Assembly (NCBI RefSeq): GCF_006438925.1
Contig: NZ_RCZA01000014.1
Coordinates: 99,084-163,083 of the forward strand
Direction: 5' to 3'
From: Pseudomonas mandelii
Lineage (GTDB): Bacteria; Pseudomonadota; Gammaproteobacteria; Pseudomonadales; Pseudomonadaceae
Length of the DNA stretch: 64,000 nucleotides
In this document: one piece after another, positions 1-9,281 of the stretch
How the letters are laid out: each line of letters begins with the position of its first letter
Numbering within the stretch: the stretch's first letter is position 1
The notes under the pieces: model-generated
The model's database searches: none
The model's input: only the letters and a program-made list of their open reading frames with translations
What the model was told of the DNA's origin: nothing
Program-made: the position numbers and the translations under genes

Positions 1-145
1 GCCTAATGTGCTGGCCGTGGTTGATTACATCCTGGTGCTCAAGGACGGCACTCAACAAGCATTCGGTTCACGAGACCAGGTGCTCAAGGCATTGATGCCG
101 GGGCCAAGACCGGCCGCGGTCAAGGAGACTGGCGAAGATGCATGA
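1..145 (+). CDS. Type I secretion ABC transporter, C-terminal end (partial)
   Basis: The frame is open from base 2 and ends at a TGA at 143-145. It encodes about 47 residues beginning PNVLAVVDYILVLKDG, which is the typical tail of an ABC ATPase after the H-loop (the VLKDG strand followed by a GSRDQVL helix). The gene lies directly upstream of, and overlaps by 8 bases, a HlyD-type adaptor, followed by a TolC-type channel. That fixes it as the inner-membrane ABC component of a type I secretion system. The likely cargo is the RTX-repeat epimerase encoded on the opposite strand at 3666-9281. Only the extreme C-terminus is in the window, so the peptidase or transmembrane domains cannot be judged. 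Confidence 0.8.
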   Translation, partial: PNVLAVVDYILVLKDGTQQAFGSRDQVLKALMPGPRPAAVKETGEDA

Positions 146-1490
146 TCTGACCCCTGAGCAGAGGCTGAGCGTGCGCGGCGCCACAACATTGCCCTGCGCC
201 AGTACCGACGCCGGAGGCGCGGCACGCTATGGTGTGGGTTTCCTGGTCCTGACGCTGGGCGGCTTCCTGCTCTGGGCCTGCCTGGCGCCGCTCGACCAGG
301 GTGTCGTGGGCAGTGGCACCGTGGTGGTGGCGGGCGAACGCAAGGCTGTGCAGTCGTTGGTCGGTGGGGTGGTGGAAAAGCTGCTGGTCAGCGATGGCGA
401 CCGCGTCACCCAGGGGCAGTTGCTGGTGCAGCTCAATACGGTGCAGGCGCAGTCGCAACGGGACGTGACCCTGGGCAAGTTGCTCAACGATCGCAGCGTC
501 GAAGCGCGGTTGATTGCCGAGCGCCTGGGTTCAGCCGAGATTCAATGGCCCGCTGATCTGCTGGAGCGCGCCGACGAGCCGCGGGTCAGGGCCGCCATGG
601 CTTTGCAGACCCAGTTGTTTCTAACTCGCCGCGCAGAACTGGGCAGCCGCTTGCAGATCATCGAACACGAAGCCGCGGCATTGCAGCAGCAGTTGCTTGG
701 CTACCAAGGCGTCAAACGCAACTACGACGCGCAGATGCGTTTTCAGCAACAAGAACTCGAAGGCCTGCGTGATTTGGCCCGTGAAGGCTACGTTCCGCGC
801 AATAAACTCTTCGAGGCCGAGCGCAACGCAGCCCAACTGGCCGGGCAGATTGCCTCCGGGGTGGGCGATGTCGGCAGGACCCGTCAGGCGATCAACGAAA
901 GCCGACTCAAGGCCTTGCAGACGCAGCAGGAATTTCGCCGCGACGCCGAAACCCAGCTCAGCGAAGTCTCCGCCGAGGCGGCAGGTTATGCCGATCAGAT
1001 TCGTGCCTTGCAGTTTGAAGTCGACAACGGTGCGATCCGTGCGCCGGTGTCCGGGCAGATCATGGACGTGAGCCTTCATACGGTCGGGGGCGTTGCGCAG
1101 GCCGGCCAAACCCTGATGCAGGTGGTGCCGCTGGATGCGCCGATGGCGATCACCGCGCGTTTCGAGCCGCTGATGGCCAATAAGTTGCGCCCAGGTCTGC
1201 CGGTGCATGTGCATTTCACCGCGCTGCAACGGGTAGATACGCCGACGGTCACCGGCACGGTGACTACGGTCTCGGCGGATCAGTTGATCAATGAACAGAC
1301 GCACCAGCCGTACTTTTCCGCCAAGGTCGAAATTCCCGCCGACACCGTCGCCTCGCTGCAGGCTGCCGGCCTGCTGGTGCGCCCCGGCATGCTCGCCGAT
1401 GTCACGGTGGTGACGGGGGAACGCACCTTGATGAATTACCTGATGAAACCTTTGCGTGAGCGCTTGCTTGCGGCCTTCAAAGAGGAATGA
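138..1490 (+). CDS. HlyD-family type I secretion periplasmic adaptor
   Basis: This 450-residue membrane-fusion protein is of the HlyD/PrtE/AprE class. It has a short cytoplasmic N-terminus, one membrane segment at about residues 31-50, and a lipoyl-like half-motif just after it (GSGTVVVAGERKAVQSLVGG). A long alpha-helical coiled-coil hairpin occupies about 90-300, and the second lipoyl half (NGAIRAPVSGQIMDV) leads into the C-terminal beta-barrel. It bridges the inner-membrane ABC transporter and the outer-membrane channel. The ATG overlaps the end of the ABC gene by 8 bases, and its stop overlaps the TolC-type start in an ATGA arrangement, so the three are translationally coupled. The expected substrate is the RTX epimerase encoded nearby. 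Confidence 0.92.
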   Translation: MHDLTPEQRLSVRGATTLPCASTDAGGAARYGVGFLVLTLGGFLLWACLAPLDQGVVGSGTVVVAGERKAVQSLVGGVVEKLLVSDGDRVTQGQLLVQLNTVQAQSQRDVTLGKLLNDRSVEARLIAERLGSAEIQWPADLLERADEPRVRAAMALQTQLFLTRRAELGSRLQIIEHEAAALQQQLLGYQGVKRNYDAQMRFQQQELEGLRDLAREGYVPRNKLFEAERNAAQLAGQIASGVGDVGRTRQAINESRLKALQTQQEFRRDAETQLSEVSAEAAGYADQIRALQFEVDNGAIRAPVSGQIMDVSLHTVGGVAQAGQTLMQVVPLDAPMAITARFEPLMANKLRPGLPVHVHFTALQRVDTPTVTGTVTTVSADQLINEQTHQPYFSAKVEIPADTVASLQAAGLLVRPGMLADVTVVTGERTLMNYLMKPLRERLLAAFKEE

Positions 1491-2842
1491 GCATGATCGA
1501 CCGTTGTCGCTACCGCTCCGGTTTACTGCTGGGTTTGTGTACCAGCTGGGCCGCGATCAATCCCGTGTGGGCTGCCGAAGAAGGCCTGAGCCTGACCGCT
1601 GCGTACGACGCCTCGCGCGTCAATGACCCGACCGTGCAATCGGCGGCCCATGCCTTTGATGCTTCGAAACAGGAAGAGGCGATTGGCCGTGGTGGCCTCT
1701 ATCCGCAAGTATCGCTGACGTCGCGCTACGGTTACGGTGGGCGTACCGATGGCGGCGACGACCGCAACTACGTCAACAGTAACGATTACCAGGCGAACAA
1801 CGTCACCCTGGCGGCGCAACAACCGCTCTATGACAAGGGGCGCTGGGCGGCGTATCAGGAGGGCAAGGCGCGGGGGCAGTTGGGTAACCAACTATTCGAC
1901 GTTTCCGGCCAGACCCTGTACGACCGGGTCGCCAAAGGCTACTTCGACGTCGCCCGGGCCGAAAACGAGATCAAGTTGATCGCCCAACAAAAGACTGCCA
2001 TCAATGGGTTGGTGACGCAGAGCAAAAAACTTTATCAAGGCGGCCAGGGCGCGATCACCGATATTGATGAGGCCCAGGCGCGGCTCGATCTCGTCGACGC
2101 CCAGCAGGCTGAAGCCCAGGCCCGGCGCGTGGCTGCGTTGCGGGCATTGTCCGGTCGCGCCAGCGTGCCCATCGATGACATCCAGCCGATGCGCGAAGAA
2201 CTCGCCGCCGGTAGCCCGATCCCACCGGAGCAGGATTTGCCGTACTGGACGGCGATTGCCCGTGAAGCGAGCCCCGAGCTGGCAGCCCGGTTGGCCGCGG
2301 TGAAAGTCGCCGAGGCGCAGGCCGACAGTCAGCGCGCCGGGCATTATCCGACCTTGTCGCTGACCACCCAGCTAACCCGCCGGGAAACCCGCCAGTACCA
2401 GGAACTCGATCCTCGCCAGGACACTTATTACGTGGGGGTGCAGCTGGATATTCCGTTGTATCGCGGCGGGGCGGTACGCGCCTCGGTGGCGAAGGCCGAA
2501 GCGCAACTGGCCGGTGCCCAGTCCGACTACGATGTGCAGCGTCAACAGTTGGCCGAGGACATCGAAGCCGATTATCTGGGCGTGGTGGCCGGGTTCACCA
2601 AGAGCAAGGCGATGCAGCGGGCGGTGGAGTCCAATCAGCGGGCCCTGACTTCGACGGAAAAAGGCTTTCAGGGTGGAGTGCGTTCCACGGTGGATATTCT
2701 TGATGCACAGCAGCGGGTGTTCCAGGCCCGCCGAGACCTGCTCAACACCAAACTCGACATGCTGCAAAGCTATGTGAGCCTGCACACCCACACCGGCCAG
2801 ATGAACCGCGGCGTCCTGAAGCAGGTGCAAAGCCTGTTCTGA
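1487..2842 (+). CDS. TolC-family outer-membrane efflux protein of type I secretion
   Basis: A 451-residue outer-membrane channel. A signal peptide ends at about residue 29 (NPVWA then AEEG). Two homologous OEP halves follow, starting near LSLTAAYDASRVNDPTVQSA and again near PELAARLAAVKVAEAQA, and they carry the long helices and beta-strands of TolC/AprF proteins. The later GGVRSTVDILDAQQRVFQARRD segment is a hallmark of TolC proteins. Length is normal. The start codon overlaps the adaptor stop by four bases. It completes an ABC-HlyD-TolC exporter whose only RTX-type candidate substrate in view is the large epimerase on the opposite strand, separated from it by the REP array. Confidence 0.92.
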   Translation: MSMIDRCRYRSGLLLGLCTSWAAINPVWAAEEGLSLTAAYDASRVNDPTVQSAAHAFDASKQEEAIGRGGLYPQVSLTSRYGYGGRTDGGDDRNYVNSNDYQANNVTLAAQQPLYDKGRWAAYQEGKARGQLGNQLFDVSGQTLYDRVAKGYFDVARAENEIKLIAQQKTAINGLVTQSKKLYQGGQGAITDIDEAQARLDLVDAQQAEAQARRVAALRALSGRASVPIDDIQPMREELAAGSPIPPEQDLPYWTAIAREASPELAARLAAVKVAEAQADSQRAGHYPTLSLTTQLTRRETRQYQELDPRQDTYYVGVQLDIPLYRGGAVRASVAKAEAQLAGAQSDYDVQRQQLAEDIEADYLGVVAGFTKSKAMQRAVESNQRALTSTEKGFQGGVRSTVDILDAQQRVFQARRDLLNTKLDMLQSYVSLHTHTGQMNRGVLKQVQSLF

Positions 2843-2888
2843 AAAGCCTTGGGTTCTAACCAAAGCTCAAGATCGCAGCCTATCCCCT

Positions 2889-3650
2889 GTGGGAGCGAGC
2901 CTGCTCGCGATAGCGGTGGCACAGTCAGCCTCCATGTTGAATGTGCCGGCGCCTTCGCGAGCAGGCTCGCTCCCACATTTGATCTGTGGCTGTCCCCGAT
3001 TTTTTGGGCACTGCAAATCCCTTGTGGGAGCGAGCCTGCTCGCGATAGCGGTGGGTCAGTCAGCCTCATGTTGAATGTGCCGGCGCCTTCGCGAGCAGGC
3101 TCGCTCCCACATTTGATCTGTGGCTGTCCTCGGTTTTTTGGGCACTGCAAATCCCTTGTCGGAGCGAGCTTGCTCGCGATAGCGGTGGCTCAGTCAGCCT
3201 CCATGTTGAATGTGCCGGCGCCTTCGCGAGCAAGCCCGCTCCCACATTTGATCTGTGGCTGTCCCCGATTTTTTGGGCACTGCAAATCCCTTGTGGGAGC
3301 GAGCCTGCTCGCGATAGCGGTGGGTCAGTCAGCCTCCATGTTGAATGTGCCGCGCCTTCGCGGGCAAGCCCGCTCCCACATTTGATCTGTGGCTGGCCCC
3401 GATTTTTTGGGCACTGCAAATCCCTTGTGGGAGCGAGCCTGCTCGCGATAGCGGTGGGTCAGTCAGCCTCCATGTTGAATGTGCCGGCGCCTTCGCGAGC
3501 AGGCTCGCTCCCACATTTGATCTGTGGCTGTCCCCGATTTTTTGGGCACTGCAAATCCCTTGTCGGAGCGAGCTTGCTCGCGATAGCGGTGGCTCAGTCA
3601 GCCTCCATGTTGAATGTGCCGGCGCCTTCGCGAGCAAGCCCGCTCCCACA
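2889..3650. repeat. Tandem array of six REP/REPIN units
   Basis: Six copies of an approximately 135-base unit start at 2889, 3024, 3158, 3293, 3427 and 3562. Each unit holds two oppositely oriented Pseudomonas REP palindromes: a left arm GTGGGAGCGAGCCTGCTCGCGA and a right arm TTCGCGAGCAGGCTCGCTCCCAC. About 40 bases separate the arms, and the linker TTTGATCTGTGGCTGTCCCCGA...GGGCACTGCAAATCCCTT follows. Unit spacing alternates 135/134 bases. Units 3 and 6 share variants (GTCGGAGCGAGCTTGC, GAGCAAGCCCGC), and unit 5 resembles unit 2, which suggests a roughly 403-base block duplication. The array lies between the convergent TolC-type and epimerase genes, a usual place for REP doublets, where they may also act as transcription barriers. 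It is not a CRISPR: the spacers are the repeat itself. Confidence 0.93.
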
Positions 3651-3665
3651 GGATGTGAGCTTGAT

Positions 3666-6600
3666 TCAGGCTGTAAAGTCGCTGGCGTGCAGCTCCTTGA
3701 CGCCCACCAGTTCGAATTCGAACTCGGGAGTGGCGTCGGCGTTGACACTGCCGTAGAGAATGCCATCGGCAAAGCGCAGTTGGCCGGTGGCGTTGGCAGG
3801 GTCGAAGGCGTTGCTGCCGATGAAGGTGAAGGCGTCAACGGTGGCGGTCAGCGGGTTGGCGTCCAGGCCGGTAAGATCCAGATGATCACCCTCGGTGGTC
3901 TTGAAACCGCTGATCACATCGCGCAAAGCCCCGACGCCCATGTCCGACAGCGCGCCAAACGCGTAGGTATCCGCGCCAGTGCCACCGGTGAGGTTGTCGG
4001 TGCCTGCACCGCCGATCAGCCGGTCATCGCCCGAACCGCCCACCAGCGTATCGTTGCCCGCACCACCGTTCAGAACGTTCGCGGCGCTGTTGCCCGACAG
4101 ACTGTCAGCGTAGGCGCTTCCCGTCAGGTTTTCGAAGAACTTCAAGGTGTCGAGCCCGGACCCAACGGTGTTTTGTTGCGCTGACGTCGAGAGGTTTACG
4201 GTAACTCCGGACAGGGCGCGTTCATAGGACACCGTGTCAATGCCATCGCGCCCGTCCAGCACGTTGTTGCCGGCTCCGGCGAACAGCGTGTTGTCCAGCG
4301 CGTTGCCCGTGCCATTGGCGGCGCCAGTGCTATCGATATACAGCTGCTCGACGTTGTTGCTGAGGGTATAGGCCGCCAGTCTGCTGTGCACGCTCTCGAT
4401 CCCTCCAGGCACCGCATTGCTGTTGGTCTCGATCACGGTGTCATCGGCGTTGTCGACATAGTAGGTGTCGTTGCCATCGCCACCACTCATGCTGTCGGCC
4501 CCTGCGGCACCATTGAGCACGTTGGCGGCGGCATTGCCGGTGATGAAGTTGCGCAACTCATTACCGGTGCCGTCGATGTCCGACACGCCGGTCAGCACCA
4601 GATTCTCGAGATTGGCGCCCAAGGTCCAGCTGACTGAGGCCTGCACCGTATCGATCTGCGAGGGTGAAGTGTTGGTTTCCGTCACGCTGTCGGACGCGTT
4701 ATCGACCACATAGATGTCATTGCCATCGCCACCGGTCATGGAGTCGGCGCCCAGGTCGCCATCCAGTGTGTCGTTGCCCGAGCTGCCCACCAGGGTATCT
4801 GCCTGGTCGGTGCCGGAAATCACCCCGCCCTGGTTTTGAGCGTTGTCGAAAATCGCCTGCGCGCTGTTGTTGTCGCTGGGGTTGCCTTGAAAGCCAAGGT
4901 CATCGGCGATGTAGTCGGCCAGGCGCTGTCCGACGATCTCCGCCGATTCCTCGTGCAAGTGCCAGACGTCGTCGGGGTACACCAGCGGATCGACTTCGTA
5001 GCGCAAGGGCAGGTCGGTGTAGTCCACCGCCAGCTTGACGTCGGTACGCTCGGCGGCGATGGCTTCCTGGACGGCGCGGACATAGCCTACGCCCGAGACG
5101 ATGGAGGCAATCTTCTCTTCGGAATAACCCCGGGCTCGCGCCGCATCCTCCTGGTAGTGACCGGTCTCCATCATGTACACGCTGAAGTTGCCGAACTGGG
5201 CATGCAGGTAATCAAACACCTTCAGGGTCGCGTCCTTGTAGGCAGCGGCCGCCGCTGTTTTGTCCGTGGCGCGGCCGATCTCCTGGGCGGCTTCCTCGCC
5301 CTGCCCCCAAATGATGCCCATGGTGACGTTATCGATCGATTGCAGTTCGGTGAGCTGGTCCCCCAGCAACGCGACGGCGCGCAACAGCGCAGGCCCGGGT
5401 TGGTTGGTGTCGGTCAACCACCAGCACAACTTGAGTTCCTCGGCGCCCATGGTCGACAGGCCGTTGACCGTGCTGCCCCCCACCGCGATGTCGATGCCAT
5501 TGCCATCGGCATCGGTGAACTGGCTGCGCACGTCATAGGGGGTGTAGCGGTCCAGATCCTTGACCAGCATCGAGGTGCCGGACTGATCGTCGTCCTCCGT
5601 CATGCGCAATAGGCGCGCATTGGATTGGCCGAGGGTGGGCAGGTAGAGGATGTCCTGTTGGGCGCGCTCGCCGAACACGAAGTCGCTGGCGGTCAGGGTG
5701 TTGAGGTAGTTGCCGTTGAGGGCGATTTCAAAACGATTGCCATCGGCATCCGCGTCGGCGGATTTGATGTAGGTCTTGTCACCGGCCGCGTTGAGAGTCA
5801 TGTACAGCGTGTGATTGCTGCCATCGCCGAGGCCGACAAAGCCCAGGCCCGACACATCGATCTTGTCGACGCCCGCGGTGAAATCATAAATCGTGTCGGT
5901 GGCCGTGATGCCGCCGGTGTCGTAGTCGCGGTAACTGTCGAGTACGTTGGTGTAGCGGAAGGCGTCGGCACCGTCGCCGCCGTACATTGAGTCGCGTCCG
6001 GCGCCGCCGTCGACGATGTCCGCGCCGGTGCCGGCCTTGATTGTGTCATTGCCACCGAGGCCGAGGATTAGGTCCGCGCCCGCCGTGCCGTTCAGGGTTT
6101 CGGCATTGTTGGTGCCGGCGATGGTATTGGCGGGCGCATCGGCAACCGCCAGGGCGAAGCTGTCACTGACCGACGCTCCTGAAGGATCGGTGGCCTTGAC
6201 CAGTACGTTGTAATTGCCCGACGCCGTGCTGATCGGCGTACCGGTGAACGTCAGGCTGGTGGCGTTGAAACTCAGCCACGCGGGCAGGGCGCTACCGTCA
6301 GCGAGGGTCGCTGTGTAGATCAAGGCATCCTGGTCGGCGTCGGTGAAGCTGTCATGGGTGACGGTGTAATTGAACGGCGTGTTTTCGGTGGCGTTCTGAT
6401 CGAGGAGGGGAATGGCCACCACCGGCGCGACATTGCTGGGTGCGTTCTGGCCGGCGAAAACAAAATGACTCGCCGTCAGGCTGCTCACCAGGTTGCCCGC
6501 CATCGACAATTCGAAGCGGTTGCCGTTCGCGTCGACGGTGAGATCCTTGAGGTAGGTGCGGTTGCTCGAAGCACTGTAGGTCACTTGCAGCGTGCCGTTC

Positions 6601-9281
6601 AGGCCATTGCCCAGGGCCGTGTAGCCGAGCGCCGAGACATCGATCTTGTCGGCGGTCACGTCGAAATCGAGGATCTGGTCACTGACGCTGGTGGAACTGG
6701 TGCGGTAGCTGTCGAGTGTCGAGGTGTAGCGGAACACATCGGCACCCGCGCCACCGGTGAGTTTGTCCACCCCGGCGCCACCGACCAGGATGTCGTTGCC
6801 CGCGCCGCCATTCAGCGTGTCGTTACCGGCGCCACCGAAGAGTTGTTCGTTGGCAGCGGTGCCGGTCAGCGTGTCGTTGTTCGGCGTGCCGTTGATCACA
6901 GTGGGTGAGGCGGGCACGTCCTGCACGGCGAGGGTAAAGCTGTCGCTGACGGTGGCGTTGCTGCCGTCGGCCGCGGTGACCTGTATGGAGTAGGTGCCCG
7001 ATGCGGTATCGCTGGGTGTGCCGCTGAACGTACGAGTCGCTGCATCGAATGTCAGCCAGCTGGGCAGGGCGCTGCCATTCGCCAGTTTGGCGATGTAGCT
7101 GAGGCTGTCGTTATCCGGATCGGTGAAGCTGGTGGCCGGTACCACGTAGCTGAACGGGGTGTTTTCGGTCGCGTTTTGATCCAGCAACGCCGTTGCCACC
7201 ACCGGTGCATGGTTGACCGTTGGCGAAGTGGCGAAGACGAAATTGGCGCTGGTCAGCTTGTCGACGTAGTTGCCGTTCAGCGTCACTTCAAAGCGGTTGC
7301 CATCGGCGTCGGCGGCCAGGGACTTGATGTAAGTCTTGGTGCCGGCACTGTTGAGCACCAGGGACACAGTGTTGTTCTTGCCATCACCCAAGCCGGTGAA
7401 ACCTAAGGCCGAGAGGTCGATCTTGTCGGCGCTGATATCGAAATCGGTGATCACGTCGCTAAGGTTGGCACCGCCGGTGTTGTAGTTGCGGTAGCTGTCC
7501 ATGCGATTGGTGAACACAAAGGTGTCCGCTCCGGCACCACCGGTGAGGGTGTCCATGCCGGCACCGCCGTCGAGCTTGTCGTCGCCCGCGCCGCCACCAA
7601 GGCTGTCGTTACCCGCGAGGCCGAGCAGGGTGTCGGCCGAATCGGTACCCAGCAGCGAGTCGCTGCCGCTGGTACCGGTGACCACCCGATTGAAAATGAA
7701 GTTACTGGCGGTCAGAGTGCTGGCGAGGTTGCCCGAGAGAATCAACTCGAAGCGATTGCCGCTGGCGTCGGCATCGTAGTCCTTGATGTAGGTGCGGTCG
7801 TTGCTGGCGCTGTAGCTGACCTGCAGGGTGCCGCCACGACCATTGCCCAAGCCCGTGAAACCGAGGCCGGCGAGGTCGATCTTGTCCTGGGTGACGTCGA
7901 AGTCGGTGATGGTGTCATCGAAGCTTGCGGTTGCGTTGCGGTAACTGTCGGACTGAGCGACGAAACGGAACGTATCGGCACCGGTACCGCCGGTGAGTTT
8001 GTCGGTGCCTGCACCGCCCACCAGAATGTCGCCACCGGCCCCGCCATTGATGGTGTCGTTGCCGGCTGCGCCGTAGAAAATCTCGCTGGCGGCACTGCCC
8101 AGCAGGGTGTCGTTGCCAGCCGTACCTTGCACGGTGGTCATCGGCGCCGTGGCACTGGCGTAGCTGCCGTCGCCATAGACCAGCGTCGCGCCCTTGCTGG
8201 TGTGGCTGATGGTGTTGCCAATAATGGCGTTGCGATCGGTGCCGTCTTCATTGCGCTCCGCAACACCGTAGGTCGACAGGTTGCTGCCGCTGATGATGTT
8301 GCCCTGGATCGTGTTGTCGCTGCCGTTGAAGTACTTGCCGGACACGCCCAGGGTGTCGTCGTAGGACTGGATGATGATTTCCGGTACGGGGTTGCCCAGG
8401 GAATTGTTGTTGAGCGTGTTGTCGATGATCTCGACGTGGTTGCTGCCGTAGATGCGGATCCCGGCGCTGGTGTTGTCGTGAATGTCGACGTCGCTGACGG
8501 TCACCTCGCTGGACAGCTTGATCAGCACCCCTTCGGCGCCGTTGCCGTACACCTCGCCACCGGTGATGGTGATGTTGCTGGGGGAGGGGATGTTCTCGCT
8601 GCCGCGCTGCACCACGATGCCGTTGCCGCCATTGTTGTAGGCAACGTTGTTGGTGAGGGTGAAGTCGTGGGTACTGGTGACGACGTTGAAACCGTGGCGG
8701 TCATTGTCGTAGGCGACGTTGTTTTCGAAGGTGCTGTCGCTGAGGAAGTCAGCAACGAAGCCGTCCAGGCCATTGCCGTGGGACACGCTGTTCTTGATGA
8801 CCATGTTGACGGTCTGCTCGTGGGGGTCGAAACCGTACCCGGAGCAATCCTTGATCTCGACGCTGTCGAGGGTGACGTTGGAGTCGTAGCCTTCCTGGCC
8901 GGGAATGAAGCCATTGAACCAACCATCGATCTTGCCGGTGGTGTGGTCACGGTTGCCGTCGATGGTGAGGTTGCTGACGCCAAAGTCGTGGGTTTCCTCG
9001 CCATAGGCCGAGCGGATGACACCCGTGATCTTGGTGTCGGAGCCGTCAGCCACCTTGACGGTGGTTTTGCCCATGCCGTCGCCGTACAGGGAGACGTTGC
9101 TCTTGAGCATCAGGCAACCGTCGGAGGGTTCCTCGCCTCCCGAAACGATGTAAGTTCCGGTCGGCACATACACCTGCCCCCCACCTGCGGCGGCCGCTGC
9201 ATCAATCGCACTTTGTATTGCCGCGGTGTCGTCTGTGATGCCATCTCCTTTGGCGCCAAAATTTTGAACATTGAAAATCAT
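3666..9281 (-). CDS. Secreted bifunctional mannuronan C5-epimerase / alginate O-acetylhydrolase, PsmE-like RTX protein
   Basis: 1,871 residues from the ATG at 9281 (GGAG upstream); upstream in-frame codons show no family similarity. Residues 1-385 form an AlgE-type A-module. Y149, D152, H154 (in YGFDPHEQT) and R195 fall at exactly the catalytic positions known in AlgE4, so C5-epimerisation of D-mannuronate to L-guluronate is expected. RTX-containing R-modules follow at about 384-533, 537-683, 794-947 and 1057-1200, interleaved with two cadherin-like Ig domains (about 692-787 and 951-1050). About 1205-1465 is an SGNH/sialate-esterase-type domain with GQSN, WGQGE and a late D-x-x-H (DDVWHLH). 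That is the acetylhydrolase arrangement described for P. syringae PsmE. More RTX repeats and a C-terminal type I secretion tail end the protein. It lacks an N-terminal signal, as expected for type I export by the adjacent system. Confidence 0.93.
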   Translation of the reverse strand: MIFNVQNFGAKGDGITDDTAAIQSAIDAAAAAGGGQVYVPTGTYIVSGGEEPSDGCLMLKSNVSLYGDGMGKTTVKVADGSDTKITGVIRSAYGEETHDFGVSNLTIDGNRDHTTGKIDGWFNGFIPGQEGYDSNVTLDSVEIKDCSGYGFDPHEQTVNMVIKNSVSHGNGLDGFVADFLSDSTFENNVAYDNDRHGFNVVTSTHDFTLTNNVAYNNGGNGIVVQRGSENIPSPSNITITGGEVYGNGAEGVLIKLSSEVTVSDVDIHDNTSAGIRIYGSNHVEIIDNTLNNNSLGNPVPEIIIQSYDDTLGVSGKYFNGSDNTIQGNIISGSNLSTYGVAERNEDGTDRNAIIGNTISHTSKGATLVYGDGSYASATAPMTTVQGTAGNDTLLGSAASEIFYGAAGNDTINGGAGGDILVGGAGTDKLTGGTGADTFRFVAQSDSYRNATASFDDTITDFDVTQDKIDLAGLGFTGLGNGRGGTLQVSYSASNDRTYIKDYDADASGNRFELILSGNLASTLTASNFIFNRVVTGTSGSDSLLGTDSADTLLGLAGNDSLGGGAGDDKLDGGAGMDTLTGGAGADTFVFTNRMDSYRNYNTGGANLSDVITDFDISADKIDLSALGFTGLGDGKNNTVSLVLNSAGTKTYIKSLAADADGNRFEVTLNGNYVDKLTSANFVFATSPTVNHAPVVATALLDQNATENTPFSYVVPATSFTDPDNDSLSYIAKLANGSALPSWLTFDAATRTFSGTPSDTASGTYSIQVTAADGSNATVSDSFTLAVQDVPASPTVINGTPNNDTLTGTAANEQLFGGAGNDTLNGGAGNDILVGGAGVDKLTGGAGADVFRYTSTLDSYRTSSTSVSDQILDFDVTADKIDVSALGYTALGNGLNGTLQVTYSASSNRTYLKDLTVDANGNRFELSMAGNLVSSLTASHFVFAGQNAPSNVAPVVAIPLLDQNATENTPFNYTVTHDSFTDADQDALIYTATLADGSALPAWLSFNATSLTFTGTPISTASGNYNVLVKATDPSGASVSDSFALAVADAPANTIAGTNNAETLNGTAGADLILGLGGNDTIKAGTGADIVDGGAGRDSMYGGDGADAFRYTNVLDSYRDYDTGGITATDTIYDFTAGVDKIDVSGLGFVGLGDGSNHTLYMTLNAAGDKTYIKSADADADGNRFEIALNGNYLNTLTASDFVFGERAQQDILYLPTLGQSNARLLRMTEDDDQSGTSMLVKDLDRYTPYDVRSQFTDADGNGIDIAVGGSTVNGLSTMGAEELKLCWWLTDTNQPGPALLRAVALLGDQLTELQSIDNVTMGIIWGQGEEAAQEIGRATDKTAAAAAYKDATLKVFDYLHAQFGNFSVYMMETGHYQEDAARARGYSEEKIASIVSGVGYVRAVQEAIAAERTDVKLAVDYTDLPLRYEVDPLVYPDDVWHLHEESAEIVGQRLADYIADDLGFQGNPSDNNSAQAIFDNAQNQGGVISGTDQADTLVGSSGNDTLDGDLGADSMTGGDGNDIYVVDNASDSVTETNTSPSQIDTVQASVSWTLGANLENLVLTGVSDIDGTGNELRNFITGNAAANVLNGAAGADSMSGGDGNDTYYVDNADDTVIETNSNAVPGGIESVHSRLAAYTLSNNVEQLYIDSTGAANGTGNALDNTLFAGAGNNVLDGRDGIDTVSYERALSGVTVNLSTSAQQNTVGSGLDTLKFFENLTGSAYADSLSGNSAANVLNGGAGNDTLVGGSGDDRLIGGAGTDNLTGGTGADTYAFGALSDMGVGALRDVISGFKTTEGDHLDLTGLDANPLTATVDAFTFIGSNAFDPANATGQLRFADGILYGSVNADATPEFEFELVGVKELHASDFTA

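Noticed and set aside
2889..3650. Possible CRISPR array
   Set aside because: The regular spacing comes from near-identical 135-base units with no unique spacers and no cas genes.
2849..4184. Open frames on both strands across the REP array, with repeated peptide motifs such as GASLLAIAV
   Set aside because: They translate the REP palindromes; the repetition comes from the DNA repeats.
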